DNA of 11,208 bases from Lachnospiraceae bacterium (lineage in GTDB: Bacteria; Bacillota; Clostridia; Lachnospirales; Lachnospiraceae): contig JAGDCQ010000087.1 in NCBI GenBank assembly GCA_017958465.1, forward strand, positions 1 through 11,208, in the 5' to 3' direction. A model generated the notes under the pieces. It saw only the letters and a list, made by a program, of their open reading frames with translations, had not been told where the DNA came from and did not search any database. How positions within the stretch are numbered: the first letter of the stretch is position 1; each line of letters begins with the position of its first letter. The position numbers and the translations under genes are program-made. Shown here in pieces: positions 1-6,668 of the stretch.

Positions 1-1
1 A

Positions 2-520
2 ACAGCCGTGGGCTGCACCTTCCGGGACGGTTACGGAAAACTCTTCGAACTGCGCGTTGTGGACGGCATAACCCTGCCCTACCTCTTAAAATCCAAAGAA
101 ACAGAAGACTGCATCCTCCTTTCCGGCGGACGCTGCAGGATTCATGCGCACAGGCCCGGTTTTTGCAGGCTTTTCCCCCTTGGCAGGATGTACAACGAGA
201 CAGGATTCGACTACTTTCTGCAGACGGGACAGTGCCGCTGCGGGAAAACAAAACCTGTTACAGTCCGTGAGTGGCTCGGGATCCCCGATCTTGAAGAATA
301 CGAAAGATATATACAAAGCTGGCATGATCTTACGGAAAAATGCCAGAAAGACGCTATGCAGGCTGCAACCTCCGGCGAAAGCAGGAAGGCCGCGAACGCC
401 GAATATATCCTCGGGATATCCATGAAGCTCCTGAACGCCTTTTTCATACCCCCCTACGACACAAATACCCCTTTCTATGAGCAGTATTACAAAAGGCTTA
501 ACGCTCTGGATCAAAAATAG
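2..520 (+). CDS. YkgJ-family cysteine-cluster protein, 5' end missing
   Basis: The reading frame is open from the first bases of the window, so the true start lies upstream; the GTG at 8 is an internal valine codon, not a credible start. The visible 172 codons carry the hallmark of the YkgJ / UPF0153 family: a cysteine-rich stretch with C-x-I-x-x-H-R-P-x-x-C-R-L-F-P-x-G, followed further on by a C-R-C-G motif. Members have a conserved cluster of about eight cysteines thought to bind a metal, zinc or Fe-S; the first cysteines of that cluster would lie outside the window. The C-terminal half is helical and lacks further cysteine motifs. The biochemical role of the family is not settled. The gene ends at a TAG 12 bases before a terminator hairpin and converges on uxaA. 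The family call is fairly sure; a specific function cannot be given. Confidence 0.8.
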   Translation, partial: TAVGCTFRDGYGKLFELRVVDGITLPYLLKSKETEDCILLSGGRCRIHAHRPGFCRLFPLGRMYNETGFDYFLQTGQCRCGKTKPVTVREWLGIPDLEEYERYIQSWHDLTEKCQKDAMQAATSGESRKAANAEYILGISMKLLNAFFIPPYDTNTPFYEQYYKRLNALDQK

Positions 521-532
521 ACTGACAAAAAC

Positions 533-566
533 AAAAGGCTTGCAGGCACTGCCGCAAGCCTTTTTA
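533..566. terminator. bidirectional rho-independent terminator between the YkgJ-like gene and uxaA
   Basis: An 11-base perfect stem (AAAAGGCTTGC at 533-543 against its complement at 554-564) encloses a 10-base loop that can itself pair GGC with GCC. A T tract follows on the plus strand (561-565). On the minus strand the stem is followed by a T-rich stretch, so it can end both the plus-strand gene stopping at 520 and the minus-strand uxaBA transcript, whose last codon is at 577. Confidence 0.9.
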
Positions 567-576
567 ATTCATTGAT

Positions 577-2010
577 CTACAGAGTCACTCCGTTTTTGAA
601 CACTGCCATATCGTACAGGCCGGCAAGTTCGCTCTTCACGCGCTTTCCGGAAGCAACTTCAAGCACCAGGGAAAGGAGCAGGTCTCCCGTTTCCTCGAGG
701 GTCATGCCTTCAAGGACAACGCCTGCGTTAAAGTCGATCCAGTTTTTCTTGTGCGCTGCCAGTGCGGAATTGCTCGATATCTTGAGTGTAGGCACCGGTG
801 AAGCAAAAGGTGTCCCGCGTCCTGTCGTAAAGAGCACAAGCTGTGCGCCGCTTGCTGCAAGTGCTGTTGCGGCTACAAGGTCGTTTCCGGGTGCGGAAAG
901 AAGGTTGAGACCTTTAGTCTCCACACGCTCGCCATATTTCAAAACGCCCTTAACAGCGCTCTTTCCGGACTTTTGTGTGCACCCCAGGGACTTGTCCTCA
1001 AGGGTGGTTATCCCGCCCGCTTTGTTGCCGGGAGACGGGTTTTCGTAAACAACCTGCCCGTGGGATATGAAATAGTCTTTGAAATCGTTTATAAGCGAAA
1101 CTGTCTTGTCGAAAAGCTCCTTTGTTTCACATCTGTTCATCAGAAGGTGCTCAGCGCCGAACATTTCGGGTACTTCCGTAAGGATCGTCGTTCCGCCTGC
1201 TGCTGTAAGGAGGTCTGAAAAGCGCCCCACGGTAGGGTTTGCGGTGATGCCGGAAAAGCCGTCCGAGCCGCCGCACTTTAAGCCTACAACCAGCTCATCT
1301 GCCGGCACTTTTACGCGCTTTTCGCTCTCTGCCAGCTTTATCAGGCCCTTGACGATCTCTACGCCGTCTGCGACCTCGTCCTCAGACTCCTGGCATACAA
1401 GGAACTTCACACGGTCCTCGTCCATCCCTTTAAGCAAAGGCTTGATGGTCGAAAGGTTGCTGTTCTCACAGCCAAGGCTCAAAACCAGCACGCCGCCTAC
1501 GTTTGGATGCAGGATCAGGTCCGCAAGGATCTGCCTTGTGTTGTCCTGGTCATCGCCAAGCTGCGAGCAGCCGTACGGATGCGAAAGGGCTATCACCTCG
1601 ATCTCGTCCGAGGTAACAAACCTGGAAGCCTTCTTTGCGATATTCTCCGCGATCTTTCCCACACATCCTACAGTAGGGATGATGTAAACGTCGTTCCTTA
1701 TCCCTGCCCGGCCGTTTTTGCGTTTGTAGCCGTTAAAGAAAAGCTCACGTTTAGGAAAGGTCGGAGCAGCCACAGGCTCGTAAGAATAGTCCTTCTGGCC
1801 TTCAAGCGCGGTCTTAACGTTGTGCGTGTGCACCCAGTCGCCCTTCTTTATATCCTCCGTAGCAGTCCCTATGCAGTTGCCGTATTTTATGATCTTCTCT
1901 CCCGCTTTGATGTCGGTAAGAGCAACCTTGTGACCGGCTGTAATGCCGCTTTCACCGGGATCGATAACAACAGCAACATTATCTTCTTCATTGATCTTAA
2001 GTGTTTTCAT
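577..2010 (-). CDS. uxaA: altronate dehydratase
   Basis: This 477-residue protein matches altronate dehydratase (UxaA, GarD/UxaA family), a cytoplasmic iron-dependent enzyme that converts D-altronate to 2-keto-3-deoxy-D-gluconate in galacturonate catabolism. Residues 1 to about 72 form the N-terminal SAF domain, ending in the histidine pair of HTHNVKT (61-67). The large dehydratase domain follows, with GIRN (103-106), HPYGCSQ (144-150), an LGCEN motif, a CGGSDGFSG segment and a TEVPE motif. Length is close to the usual 490 or so. The ATG at 2010 is preceded by GGGAGG at 5-base spacing. It lies 55 bases downstream of uxaB on the same strand and shares its promoter. SAF-containing relatives such as galactarate dehydratase are the main alternative, but the uxaB partner makes altronate by far the likeliest substrate. 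Confidence 0.95.
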   Translation of the reverse strand: MKTLKINEEDNVAVVIDPGESGITAGHKVALTDIKAGEKIIKYGNCIGTATEDIKKGDWVHTHNVKTALEGQKDYSYEPVAAPTFPKRELFFNGYKRKNGRAGIRNDVYIIPTVGCVGKIAENIAKKASRFVTSDEIEVIALSHPYGCSQLGDDQDNTRQILADLILHPNVGGVLVLSLGCENSNLSTIKPLLKGMDEDRVKFLVCQESEDEVADGVEIVKGLIKLAESEKRVKVPADELVVGLKCGGSDGFSGITANPTVGRFSDLLTAAGGTTILTEVPEMFGAEHLLMNRCETKELFDKTVSLINDFKDYFISHGQVVYENPSPGNKAGGITTLEDKSLGCTQKSGKSAVKGVLKYGERVETKGLNLLSAPGNDLVAATALAASGAQLVLFTTGRGTPFASPVPTLKISSNSALAAHKKNWIDFNAGVVLEGMTLEETGDLLLSLVLEVASGKRVKSELAGLYDMAVFKNGVTL

Positions 2011-2022
2011 CCGTACCTCCCT

Positions 2023-2036
2023 GCCCCGCCCGGGGC
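2023..2036 (-). other. GC-only hairpin in the uxaB-uxaA gap
   Basis: GCCCC (2023-2027) and GGGGC (2032-2036) form a 5-base all-GC stem with a 4-base loop just upstream of the uxaA ribosome binding site. There is no T tract, so it is not a terminator. It could stabilise the mRNA 3' of uxaB or tune uxaA translation; that is inference from position only. Confidence 0.4.
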
Positions 2037-2065
2037 TGCGGTATATGAGCCTTCCAAGTCACGCG

Positions 2066-3529
2066 TTATGCAAAATACTTTTCCATAGTCTTTCGGCATC
2101 CGACAGCCTTGATGGAATCAAGATATTCGCACATAAGGTCGTTAAGGCCTTCGATCTTGTTAAGATCCTGTCCGAAATACTTCTCAAAACCAAGGAAAGC
2201 GGTCACGAAATCCTTGGTGGACTTGCTGCTGTTTGCTGCGAAGAACTCGAGCACAGCCGCATCATCCTTGATCTCGTACTCAGCGCCGTCCCTGTGGCCG
2301 ATGAGCACGCCGTCGCGCATCTCTGTTGCGCTGTAGAACGCCATCAGCGCTGCAAGCGAGAAGGTGAGCTTCTTCGGAAGCTTCTTCTCATTCTCGATGT
2401 ATCCGAGGAAACTCGGGAAGCACCTTGCAACCCACTTGGAAACGGAGTTGAGCGCGATCGAAAGGATCTGGTGCTTTACGTAAGGGTTCTTGAATCTTGT
2501 TATAACAGCCTCGGCAAAATCGCACAGATCCTGCTTCGGAAGTGTAAGTGTCGGGATTATCTCATCGTAAATGATGGAGTGCAGGAAGCCGTAAACCGTC
2601 TTGTCCTCCATGGACTGGAGAACGATGTCGTTGCCGCAAAGGTAGGAAGCAAGCATCGTCGAAGTGTGTGCGCCGTTGAGGATGCGCACTTTGCGCTGCT
2701 TGTAAGGCTTCTGGTTGTCGGTGTAGATAACGGGAAGGCCTGCCTTGTCGAGCGGAAGCTCGCCGCTGATATCCTTCGGGCACTCGATTACCCAGAGTGC
2801 GAAAGGCTCGCCGGTAACAACAAGCTCATCCTTGTAGCCCCACTCTTCCCAGAGCTTTGTGTCCTCATCGCGCGGATAGCCTGTAACGATGCGGTCTACG
2901 AGGGTTGAGCAGAAGATGCAGGCTTCGTTGATCCAGTTTTTGAAATCCTCGCCGAGGCCCCAGTTCTCAACCTGCTTCAAAACGCACTCTTTGAGGTGGA
3001 TGCCGTTGTCGTCGATAAGCTCGACAGGGAGCATTACAAGGCCTTTTGAAAGGTCGCCGTTGAAGTGTTTGAAACGCTCATATAAGAATTTGCAGAGCTT
3101 TCCGGGGTAGGAATTGGGCGGGCAAAGGTCGAACTTGTCGTCCGCATCATAAACGATGCCGGCCTCTGTTGTATTTGAAACCACGAAACGAAGGGAGTCG
3201 AGTTTTGCATACTCCGCGTATCTGTCATACTCTTCTATTGCAGCCACAGCGTCAGCAACGCTTGTAACTATGCGGTTCTGCACGGATGCAACGCCGTCCG
3301 TGATGCCGCGCAGGGAAACCGTGTAGTTGCAGTCCTGCTTATGGAAGCGGTCCAGGTTTCCGAACTGGATAGGCTTAACGATGGCGATATTGCCGTCAAA
3401 TTCGCCCTTCTCGTTTGCGATGTCGATCATATAGTCCACAAAGGCGCGAAGGAAATTGCCTTCACCAAACTGGATGACCTTGATGGGTCTTTCTGTTTTT
3501 TTTGCGTATGAGCTGTCAAGTATCGTCAT
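2066..3529 (-). CDS. uxaB: tagaturonate reductase (altronate oxidoreductase)
   Basis: This 487-residue protein is a polyol-specific long-chain (mannitol dehydrogenase family) oxidoreductase. The N terminus has the Rossmann segment QFGEGNFLRAF (20-30), characteristic of UxaB. Around residues 280-290 it carries K-V-R-I-L-N-G-A-H, the family catalytic pattern with lysine, asparagine and histidine. UxaB reduces D-tagaturonate to D-altronate with NADH in the cytoplasm, and the next gene, uxaA, dehydrates the product. The length is as expected for UxaB. The ATG at 3529 has a strong GGAGGG site at 3537-3542, 7 bases upstream. It is the first gene after the promoter at 3609-3637. Mannonate oxidoreductase (UxuB) and mannitol dehydrogenase are relatives; pairing with uxaA decides for UxaB. 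Confidence 0.95.
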   Translation of the reverse strand: MTILDSSYAKKTERPIKVIQFGEGNFLRAFVDYMIDIANEKGEFDGNIAIVKPIQFGNLDRFHKQDCNYTVSLRGITDGVASVQNRIVTSVADAVAAIEEYDRYAEYAKLDSLRFVVSNTTEAGIVYDADDKFDLCPPNSYPGKLCKFLYERFKHFNGDLSKGLVMLPVELIDDNGIHLKECVLKQVENWGLGEDFKNWINEACIFCSTLVDRIVTGYPRDEDTKLWEEWGYKDELVVTGEPFALWVIECPKDISGELPLDKAGLPVIYTDNQKPYKQRKVRILNGAHTSTMLASYLCGNDIVLQSMEDKTVYGFLHSIIYDEIIPTLTLPKQDLCDFAEAVITRFKNPYVKHQILSIALNSVSKWVARCFPSFLGYIENEKKLPKKLTFSLAALMAFYSATEMRDGVLIGHRDGAEYEIKDDAAVLEFFAANSSKSTKDFVTAFLGFEKYFGQDLNKIEGLNDLMCEYLDSIKAVGCRKTMEKYFA

Positions 3530-3584
3530 TGTTTTTCCCTCCGTAATACGGTTGTTTGATCAACGCTTGTTCCTTTATTTATCG

Positions 3585-3604
3585 TTATGTAAGCGTTTAC
3601 ATAA
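3585..3604. promoter_or_regulatory. LacI/CcpA-type operator over the uxaBA start point
   Basis: TTATGTAAGCGTTTACATAA is palindromic except for the centre of its CG core. Read on the minus strand, its central 18 bases fit the catabolite responsive element consensus WWTGNAARCGNWWWCAWW at every position. It lies just downstream of the -10 box, covering the expected transcription start. A bound LacI-family protein, either CcpA or a dedicated hexuronate repressor, would block initiation. The sequence alone does not say which regulator binds. Confidence 0.8.
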
Positions 3605-3608
3605 CTAC

Positions 3609-3637
3609 ACTATAAACCCTCCGGGACAAGTTGTCAA
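3609..3637 (-). promoter_or_regulatory. sigma-A-type promoter of uxaBA
   Basis: On the minus strand, TTGACA (3637-3632) is followed by a 17-base spacer and TATAGT (3614-3609): a perfect -35 box, optimal spacing and a -10 box with one mismatch. The start point is expected near 3602, giving a leader of about 70 bases to the uxaB ATG. Such a strong promoter normally needs tight repression, which fits the overlapping operator. Confidence 0.85.
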
Positions 3638-3653
3638 GGAGGAAATGAAAAAG

Positions 3654-3697
3654 GTTACTGTAACTGCCAATGGAAACGTTGGCAAACCGCCCTTGCC
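3654..3697. other. cluster of small inverted repeats between the uxaBA promoter and the array
   Basis: Three dyads sit side by side: GTTAC-T-GTAAC (3654-3664), TGCCAA with an 8-base gap to TTGGCA (3665-3684), and GGCAA with a 7-base gap to TTGCC (3681-3697). The last two share the central TTGGCAA and so are mutually exclusive if folded. The segment lies just upstream of the -35 box of uxaBA. TTGGCAAACCG resembles the TGGCAAA core of the 64-base array arms, and 3665 is exactly one period before the first clear unit, so this may be a decayed unit. It could equally hold sites for an upstream-binding regulator. Confidence 0.45.
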
Positions 3698-3728
3698 GGC
3701 GCGCCCTCCAACAGAATGAAACGAAATC

Positions 3729-4378
3729 TACTGGCAAATTATTGTTTTTCTCAGTTTTGCCAGTGTCACTCTTCGACCTTTTTTCACGGGTGCACTGGCA
3801 AATCGTCGTTTTTTCCCTTTTTGCCAGTGTCACTCTTCGACCTTTTTTCATGGGTGCACTGGCAAATCGTCGTTTTTCCCCTTTTTGCCAGTGTCACTCT
3901 TCGCCCTTTTTTCATGGGTGCACTGGCAAATCGTCGTTTTTCCCCATTTTGCCAGTGCCACTCTTCGCCCGTTTTTTATGGGTGCACTGGCAAATCGTCG
4001 CTTTTTCCTTTTTTGCCAGTGCACTCCCGTTTAACACTCGTCAAGTCACACTGGCAAATCATCGTTTTTCCCCATTTTGCCAGTGCATCACCGTTTTGCA
4101 TTCATCAAGGTGCACTGGCAAATCGTCGTTTTTCCCCATTTTGCCAGTGCATCACCGTTTTGCATTCATCAAGTCACACTGGCAAATCGGCGTTTTTTCC
4201 CTTTTTGCCAGTGCATTCCCGTTTTCCCCTCATCAAGTCGCACTGGCAAACCGGCGCTTTTCCCCCTTTTGCCAATGCACTCCCGTTTAACGCTCGTCAA
4301 GGCGCACTGGCAAACCGGCGCTTTTCACCTTTTTGCCAGTGCACTCCCGTTTAACACTCGTCAAGGCGCACTGGCAAA
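3729..4378. repeat. tandem array of ten 64-base hairpin units plus a partial eleventh
   Basis: Units start at 3729, 3793, 3857, 3921, 3985, 4049, 4113, 4177, 4241 and 4305, exactly 64 bases apart; a truncated eleventh begins at 4369. Each unit has a left arm CACTGGCAAA, a 17-base pyrimidine-rich loop, the complementary right arm TTTGCCAGTG and a 27-base linker. Both arms are perfect in eight of ten units; the first unit has T for C at its first base, and unit nine has one change in its right arm. Loops and linkers drift. Linkers fall into families: 1-4 (TCACTCTTCG type), 5, 9 and 10 (CACTCCCGTTTAA type), 6 and 7 (CATCACCGTTTTG type), and 8 intermediate. It is not CRISPR: linkers are related to each other, the repeat has a variable centre and no cas genes are present. 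No intrinsic terminator pattern is repeated, because the T runs lie in the loops. Function is unknown. Confidence 0.95.
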
Positions 4379-4419
4379 AAGACCGGCGGAGAATCCATTT
4401 CTGAACTCTCTGCCGGTCT
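4376..4419 (-). terminator. rho-independent terminator of the NERD gene
   Basis: A 13-base stem, AGACCGGCGGAGA (4380-4392) against 4407-4419 with one G-T wobble on the plus strand, closes a 14-base loop. On the minus strand it is followed by TTTTT, which runs directly into the last partial arm of the 64-base array. It lies about 75 bases after the stop of the NERD-domain gene and should shield the array and uxaBA from read-through. Confidence 0.85.
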
Positions 4420-4493
4420 GTATAGCTTTTCATAGTGTGTATTCCTATCGCTGGTAAAAGGTACACTTTTTTGTCGTCCGGGATATTATTTCA

Positions 4494-5420
4494 TTACACC
4501 TCGATATTCTGTATGTACCTGCATTGTGGGAAACCGCTGCATCCATAAAACTTTCCTCCGGCATTATTTCCCTTCTTTGCAGTCCTCAAAACAAGTTTGC
4601 TGCCACATTTAGGGCAGATCAAATTTTCATCGGCAGTCGGAGCGCTCCCAGATACATTTTTAGCCTCGGTAACTCCACTATTCTCAGGTCTTACCTGCTC
4701 TGCAGGTTCAGTCTTTTTTGCCCACAGAGAGCTATAATAATCATATGACCTGGTTTCTTCGCTTTTGGGAAGGTAACTGCCGGTATCACTGCTCTTCACC
4801 GGATGGGTCTTATTGTTGTTCTTGTAATTCTTTTCGATGTTCTCTATATGAGCTAGCTTTACGGCCTCGTCCACTTTAGTTAGATTCTTAAGTTTTATAT
4901 GGAGCTCGTCAATCTTATCTTTAGTTAAAACATCGGGATTGGTTCTCCATAATTCTTTAACAGTGCCATACAAGTATTCTCTCTTAATGACCTTCACATC
5001 GTCCGAACTCACAGTAACCTTCTTAAGCTCACAACGTTCGGAAAAAACGACAATCGAAAACAACGGTATTCCTTCACCAACAAAACTTCTCATCCACTTA
5101 AGATGCGTCCTGTTTTGCTTGATCGGATTATAAAACTGGTTTTTCTCTTTGTTTGGCAGCATGGCTGTCCAATACTGACTTTTCTCATCTCCAAAGATCC
5201 AGCCCGAATAGTTTTTGCTTTCAAAGACGAATATGCCTTTCTGAGTAATAAAGATCACGTCCACTTCCGAAGTCTCACCATTTTCCTTTGGAAGATAAAC
5301 ATTTCTCAATACCTTTCCGTGCCTACCAAACAGACGCACGAACATAAGCTGCCACTCCGTCAGCATTTCTCCGTAAGAACCTTTTAAATCGGCTTCAAAA
5401 TGATTATTAAACAAACTCAT
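4494..5420 (-). CDS. NERD-domain nuclease-like protein with C-terminal topoisomerase-type zinc ribbon
   Basis: This is a 308-residue protein. Residues about 12-130 form a NERD (nuclease-related) domain: G-E at 17-18, then E52-x-D54 and E67-x-K69 in a context ending ESKNYSG, which fits the acidic-acidic-E-x-K core of PD-(D/E)XK nucleases. Residues about 190-260 are polar, low in complexity and probably disordered. The last 40 residues have C269-x2-C272 and C294-x5-C300, with K-G-K/R-F-Y-G-C-S-x-F-P-x-C features of the zinc ribbon at the C terminus of bacterial topoisomerase I. The likely role is DNA binding or processing, but no substrate is established for such fusions. The ATG at 5420 has GGAG at 9-base spacing. 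The gene is visibly more AT-rich than its neighbours, and the 83-base gap to the upstream gene shows no clear promoter or terminator. Confidence 0.85.
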   Translation of the reverse strand: MSLFNNHFEADLKGSYGEMLTEWQLMFVRLFGRHGKVLRNVYLPKENGETSEVDVIFITQKGIFVFESKNYSGWIFGDEKSQYWTAMLPNKEKNQFYNPIKQNRTHLKWMRSFVGEGIPLFSIVVFSERCELKKVTVSSDDVKVIKREYLYGTVKELWRTNPDVLTKDKIDELHIKLKNLTKVDEAVKLAHIENIEKNYKNNNKTHPVKSSDTGSYLPKSEETRSYDYYSSLWAKKTEPAEQVRPENSGVTEAKNVSGSAPTADENLICPKCGSKLVLRTAKKGNNAGGKFYGCSGFPQCRYIQNIEV

Positions 5421-5503
5421 TTACTCATGCTCCATTTTCTGTTCGTCCTTTACGACAAATAGGTAAAAGAATCACCTTCTGAACTCGTATCCCTGTATGA
5501 TCA

Positions 5504-5839
5504 TTATCCCTCCAGTTTATCGTTCTTGGTGCTGAGTCCTTTGCACTTTTCTATGGGATACTTGGCAGCGTTTTTATCTATCTTTTTGTTGATGATATCG
5601 CAGATATCATAGCCTCTTTTTTGCGCGAGCTGGATGCAGTAATTAAGCACATCCGCAAGTTCCTCGCTAAGCATCTCATCGTCGGCCTCCGGGCTCCACT
5701 GAAAACACTCCAGCAGTTCTCCGGCCTCGATGGCTATTGATTTTGCAAGATTCTCCGGGCTGTGGAACTGGTCCCAGTCACGATCCTTGGTGAATTGTTC
5801 TATTCGTTCGCAGGTTTCTTCAAAAGTGTATTTTGGCAT
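5504..5839 (-). CDS. MazG-like nucleotide pyrophosphohydrolase
   Basis: This 111-residue all-helical protein belongs to the MazG / dCTPase-like (RS21-C6 type) superfamily. The metal-binding motifs are visible: E38-x2-E41 in EAGELLE, and E60-x2-D63 in EELADV, followed by the N-x-x-K-Y-P segment near residues 89-94 that closes the usual active site. Such enzymes hydrolyse (d)NTPs, often non-canonical ones, to the monophosphate and pyrophosphate, cleaning the nucleotide pool in the cytoplasm. The length is normal for the single-domain type. The ATG at 5839 follows GGGGAG at a 7-base spacing. It lies 92 bases after the ybaK-like gene on the same strand, with no terminator between them. The exact nucleotide substrate cannot be read from the sequence. 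Confidence 0.88.
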   Translation of the reverse strand: MPKYTFEETCERIEQFTKDRDWDQFHSPENLAKSIAIEAGELLECFQWSPEADDEMLSEELADVLNYCIQLAQKRGYDICDIINKKIDKNAAKYPIEKCKGLSTKNDKLEG

Positions 5840-5931
5840 ACCGGTACTCCCCTATCCATAGTGTTCATGGTTTTCATTTTTATCTTCCGTGATAACGGTT
5901 CCTCCCCCGCCTACACAATATCCGCCACAGT

Positions 5932-6384
5932 TCAACCAGCCACGCTGATAAGGTCTTGGGGCGCGATCTCTATCTGCGCGCCGACTTTTCCGGCGCTCAC
6001 ATACATCTTGTCAAAGTCTGTTGCCGTAGCGTGCAGGAAGGTTTGAAAATGCTTTTTCATGCCGATAGGCGAGCAGCCGCCGTGAACGTACCCTGTCAGC
6101 GGGAGCAAATCCTTCTGTTTTATCATCTCGATCGACTTTTCGCCGGAGGCTTTTGCCGCCTTCTTTAGGTCGAGCCCGGCTTCGACAGGAACAACGAACA
6201 CGTAATATGCGCCTGTCTTTCCCTGTGTCACAAGCGTTTTGAACACTTTTGACGGGGGCTCGCCGAGGATTCCGGCTATCTGCACACCCGTGAGGCTCGC
6301 GTCCGGTTCGTAAAAATGGCCCGCGTAGGCTATCTTCTTTCCGTCCAGCACTCGCATTACATTTGTTTTTTCGTCTTTTTTCAT
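5932..6384 (-). CDS. ybaK: YbaK-type Cys-tRNA(Pro)/Cys-tRNA(Cys) deacylase
   Basis: This 150-residue single-domain protein matches the YbaK/EbsC family of trans-editing enzymes, which hydrolyse cysteine mistakenly loaded on tRNA(Pro) by prolyl-tRNA synthetase. Visible features are the V-F-K-T-L motif, whose lysine (residue 49) is the conserved active-site lysine of the family, and the glycine-rich G-Y-V-H-G-G-C-S-P-I-G loop (98-108). The length is typical. The ATG at 6384 lacks a good Shine-Dalgarno (only AAAGTG nearby) and lies 27 bases after the stop of the 73-residue gene, so translation may depend on coupling to that gene. Related YbaK-like proteins edit other aminoacyl-tRNAs, so the substrate is assigned by family only. 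Confidence 0.92.
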   Translation of the reverse strand: MKKDEKTNVMRVLDGKKIAYAGHFYEPDASLTGVQIAGILGEPPSKVFKTLVTQGKTGAYYVFVVPVEAGLDLKKAAKASGEKSIEMIKQKDLLPLTGYVHGGCSPIGMKKHFQTFLHATATDFDKMYVSAGKVGAQIEIAPQDLISVAG

Positions 6385-6411
6385 ATCGTTTTCACTTTAT
6401 TGCATTTCTCT

Positions 6412-6633
6412 TCACTTGATCTGTCTGTCCTGGCGATAGCGCTCCATGTACTCCGCGTTTATCTCCTTCAGCTCCTTTTTGCCGTCGATGTAGTCCTGGT
6501 AGATGTCCCAGGGGCTTCCGCCGCCGAGCCAGCACGACGAGCAGTTTTCGCATCCGCCTCCGCAATCGAGGGAATTCTTTATGATCTGCTCACGCTCTTC
6601 TTTTGTAGTATCTTTAATGAGGATCGAATCCAT
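6412..6633 (-). CDS. small cysteine-rich protein of unknown function
   Basis: A 73-residue acidic and basic, soluble protein. A short N-terminal helix (T9 to L22, rich in E, R and K) leads to a compact C24-x3-C28-x2-C31-x2-C34 cluster embedded in glycines, followed by W-L-G-G-G and a charged helical tail. Four cysteines in eleven residues suggest a bound metal ion or a small Fe-S cluster, but no named family is recognised with certainty. The ATG at 6633 has a near-ideal GGAGG at 6-base spacing, so translation is well supported. It lies 35 bases after the zinc-ribbon gene and 27 before the ybaK-like gene, all on the minus strand, indicating one operon. The coding call is firm; the function is open. 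Confidence 0.85.
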   Translation of the reverse strand: MDSILIKDTTKEEREQIIKNSLDCGGGCENCSSCWLGGGSPWDIYQDYIDGKKELKEINAEYMERYRQDRQIK

Positions 6634-6668
6634 AAGTTGCCTCCTTATTTGCCAAACAGTGCTTCAGG

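Noticed and set aside
3645..3719. A 24-codon plus-strand frame (MKKVTVTANG...) preceded by AAGGAGG
   Set aside because: The ribosome site is only 2 bases from the ATG and overlaps the -35 box of the opposite promoter. No plus-strand promoter is seen and the frame overlaps the dyads.
3597..3851. An 84-residue minus-strand open frame at the left end of the array
   Set aside because: It runs over repeat units, the uxaBA promoter and the operator, and has no ribosome site; it is a by-product of the repeat.
3729..4378. CRISPR array
   Set aside because: Linkers are related to each other rather than unique, the repeated part has a variable centre, the 10-base arms are too short for a typical repeat, and no cas gene is present.
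3729..4378. Series of intrinsic terminators or attC-type recombination sites
   Set aside because: T runs lie inside the loops rather than after the stems, and there are no integron core sites, cassettes or integrase.
4369..4450. Short minus-strand frame starting near 4440 and reading through the terminator into the array
   Set aside because: It would encode the terminator stem and the repeat, has only a weak ribosome site, and shows no protein-like character.
3670..4457. Long overlapping plus-strand open frames of about 200 residues in several frames across the array
   Set aside because: The unit has few stop codons and its length, 64, leaves a remainder of one when divided by three, so each frame cycles through the same three peptides. 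No ribosome site or promoter precedes them; the openness follows from the repeat, not from coding.
5840..5931. Possible separate promoter or terminator between the ybaK-like and MazG-like genes
   Set aside because: Only a 4-base hairpin and no credible -35/-10 pair are visible; read-through from upstream is simpler.
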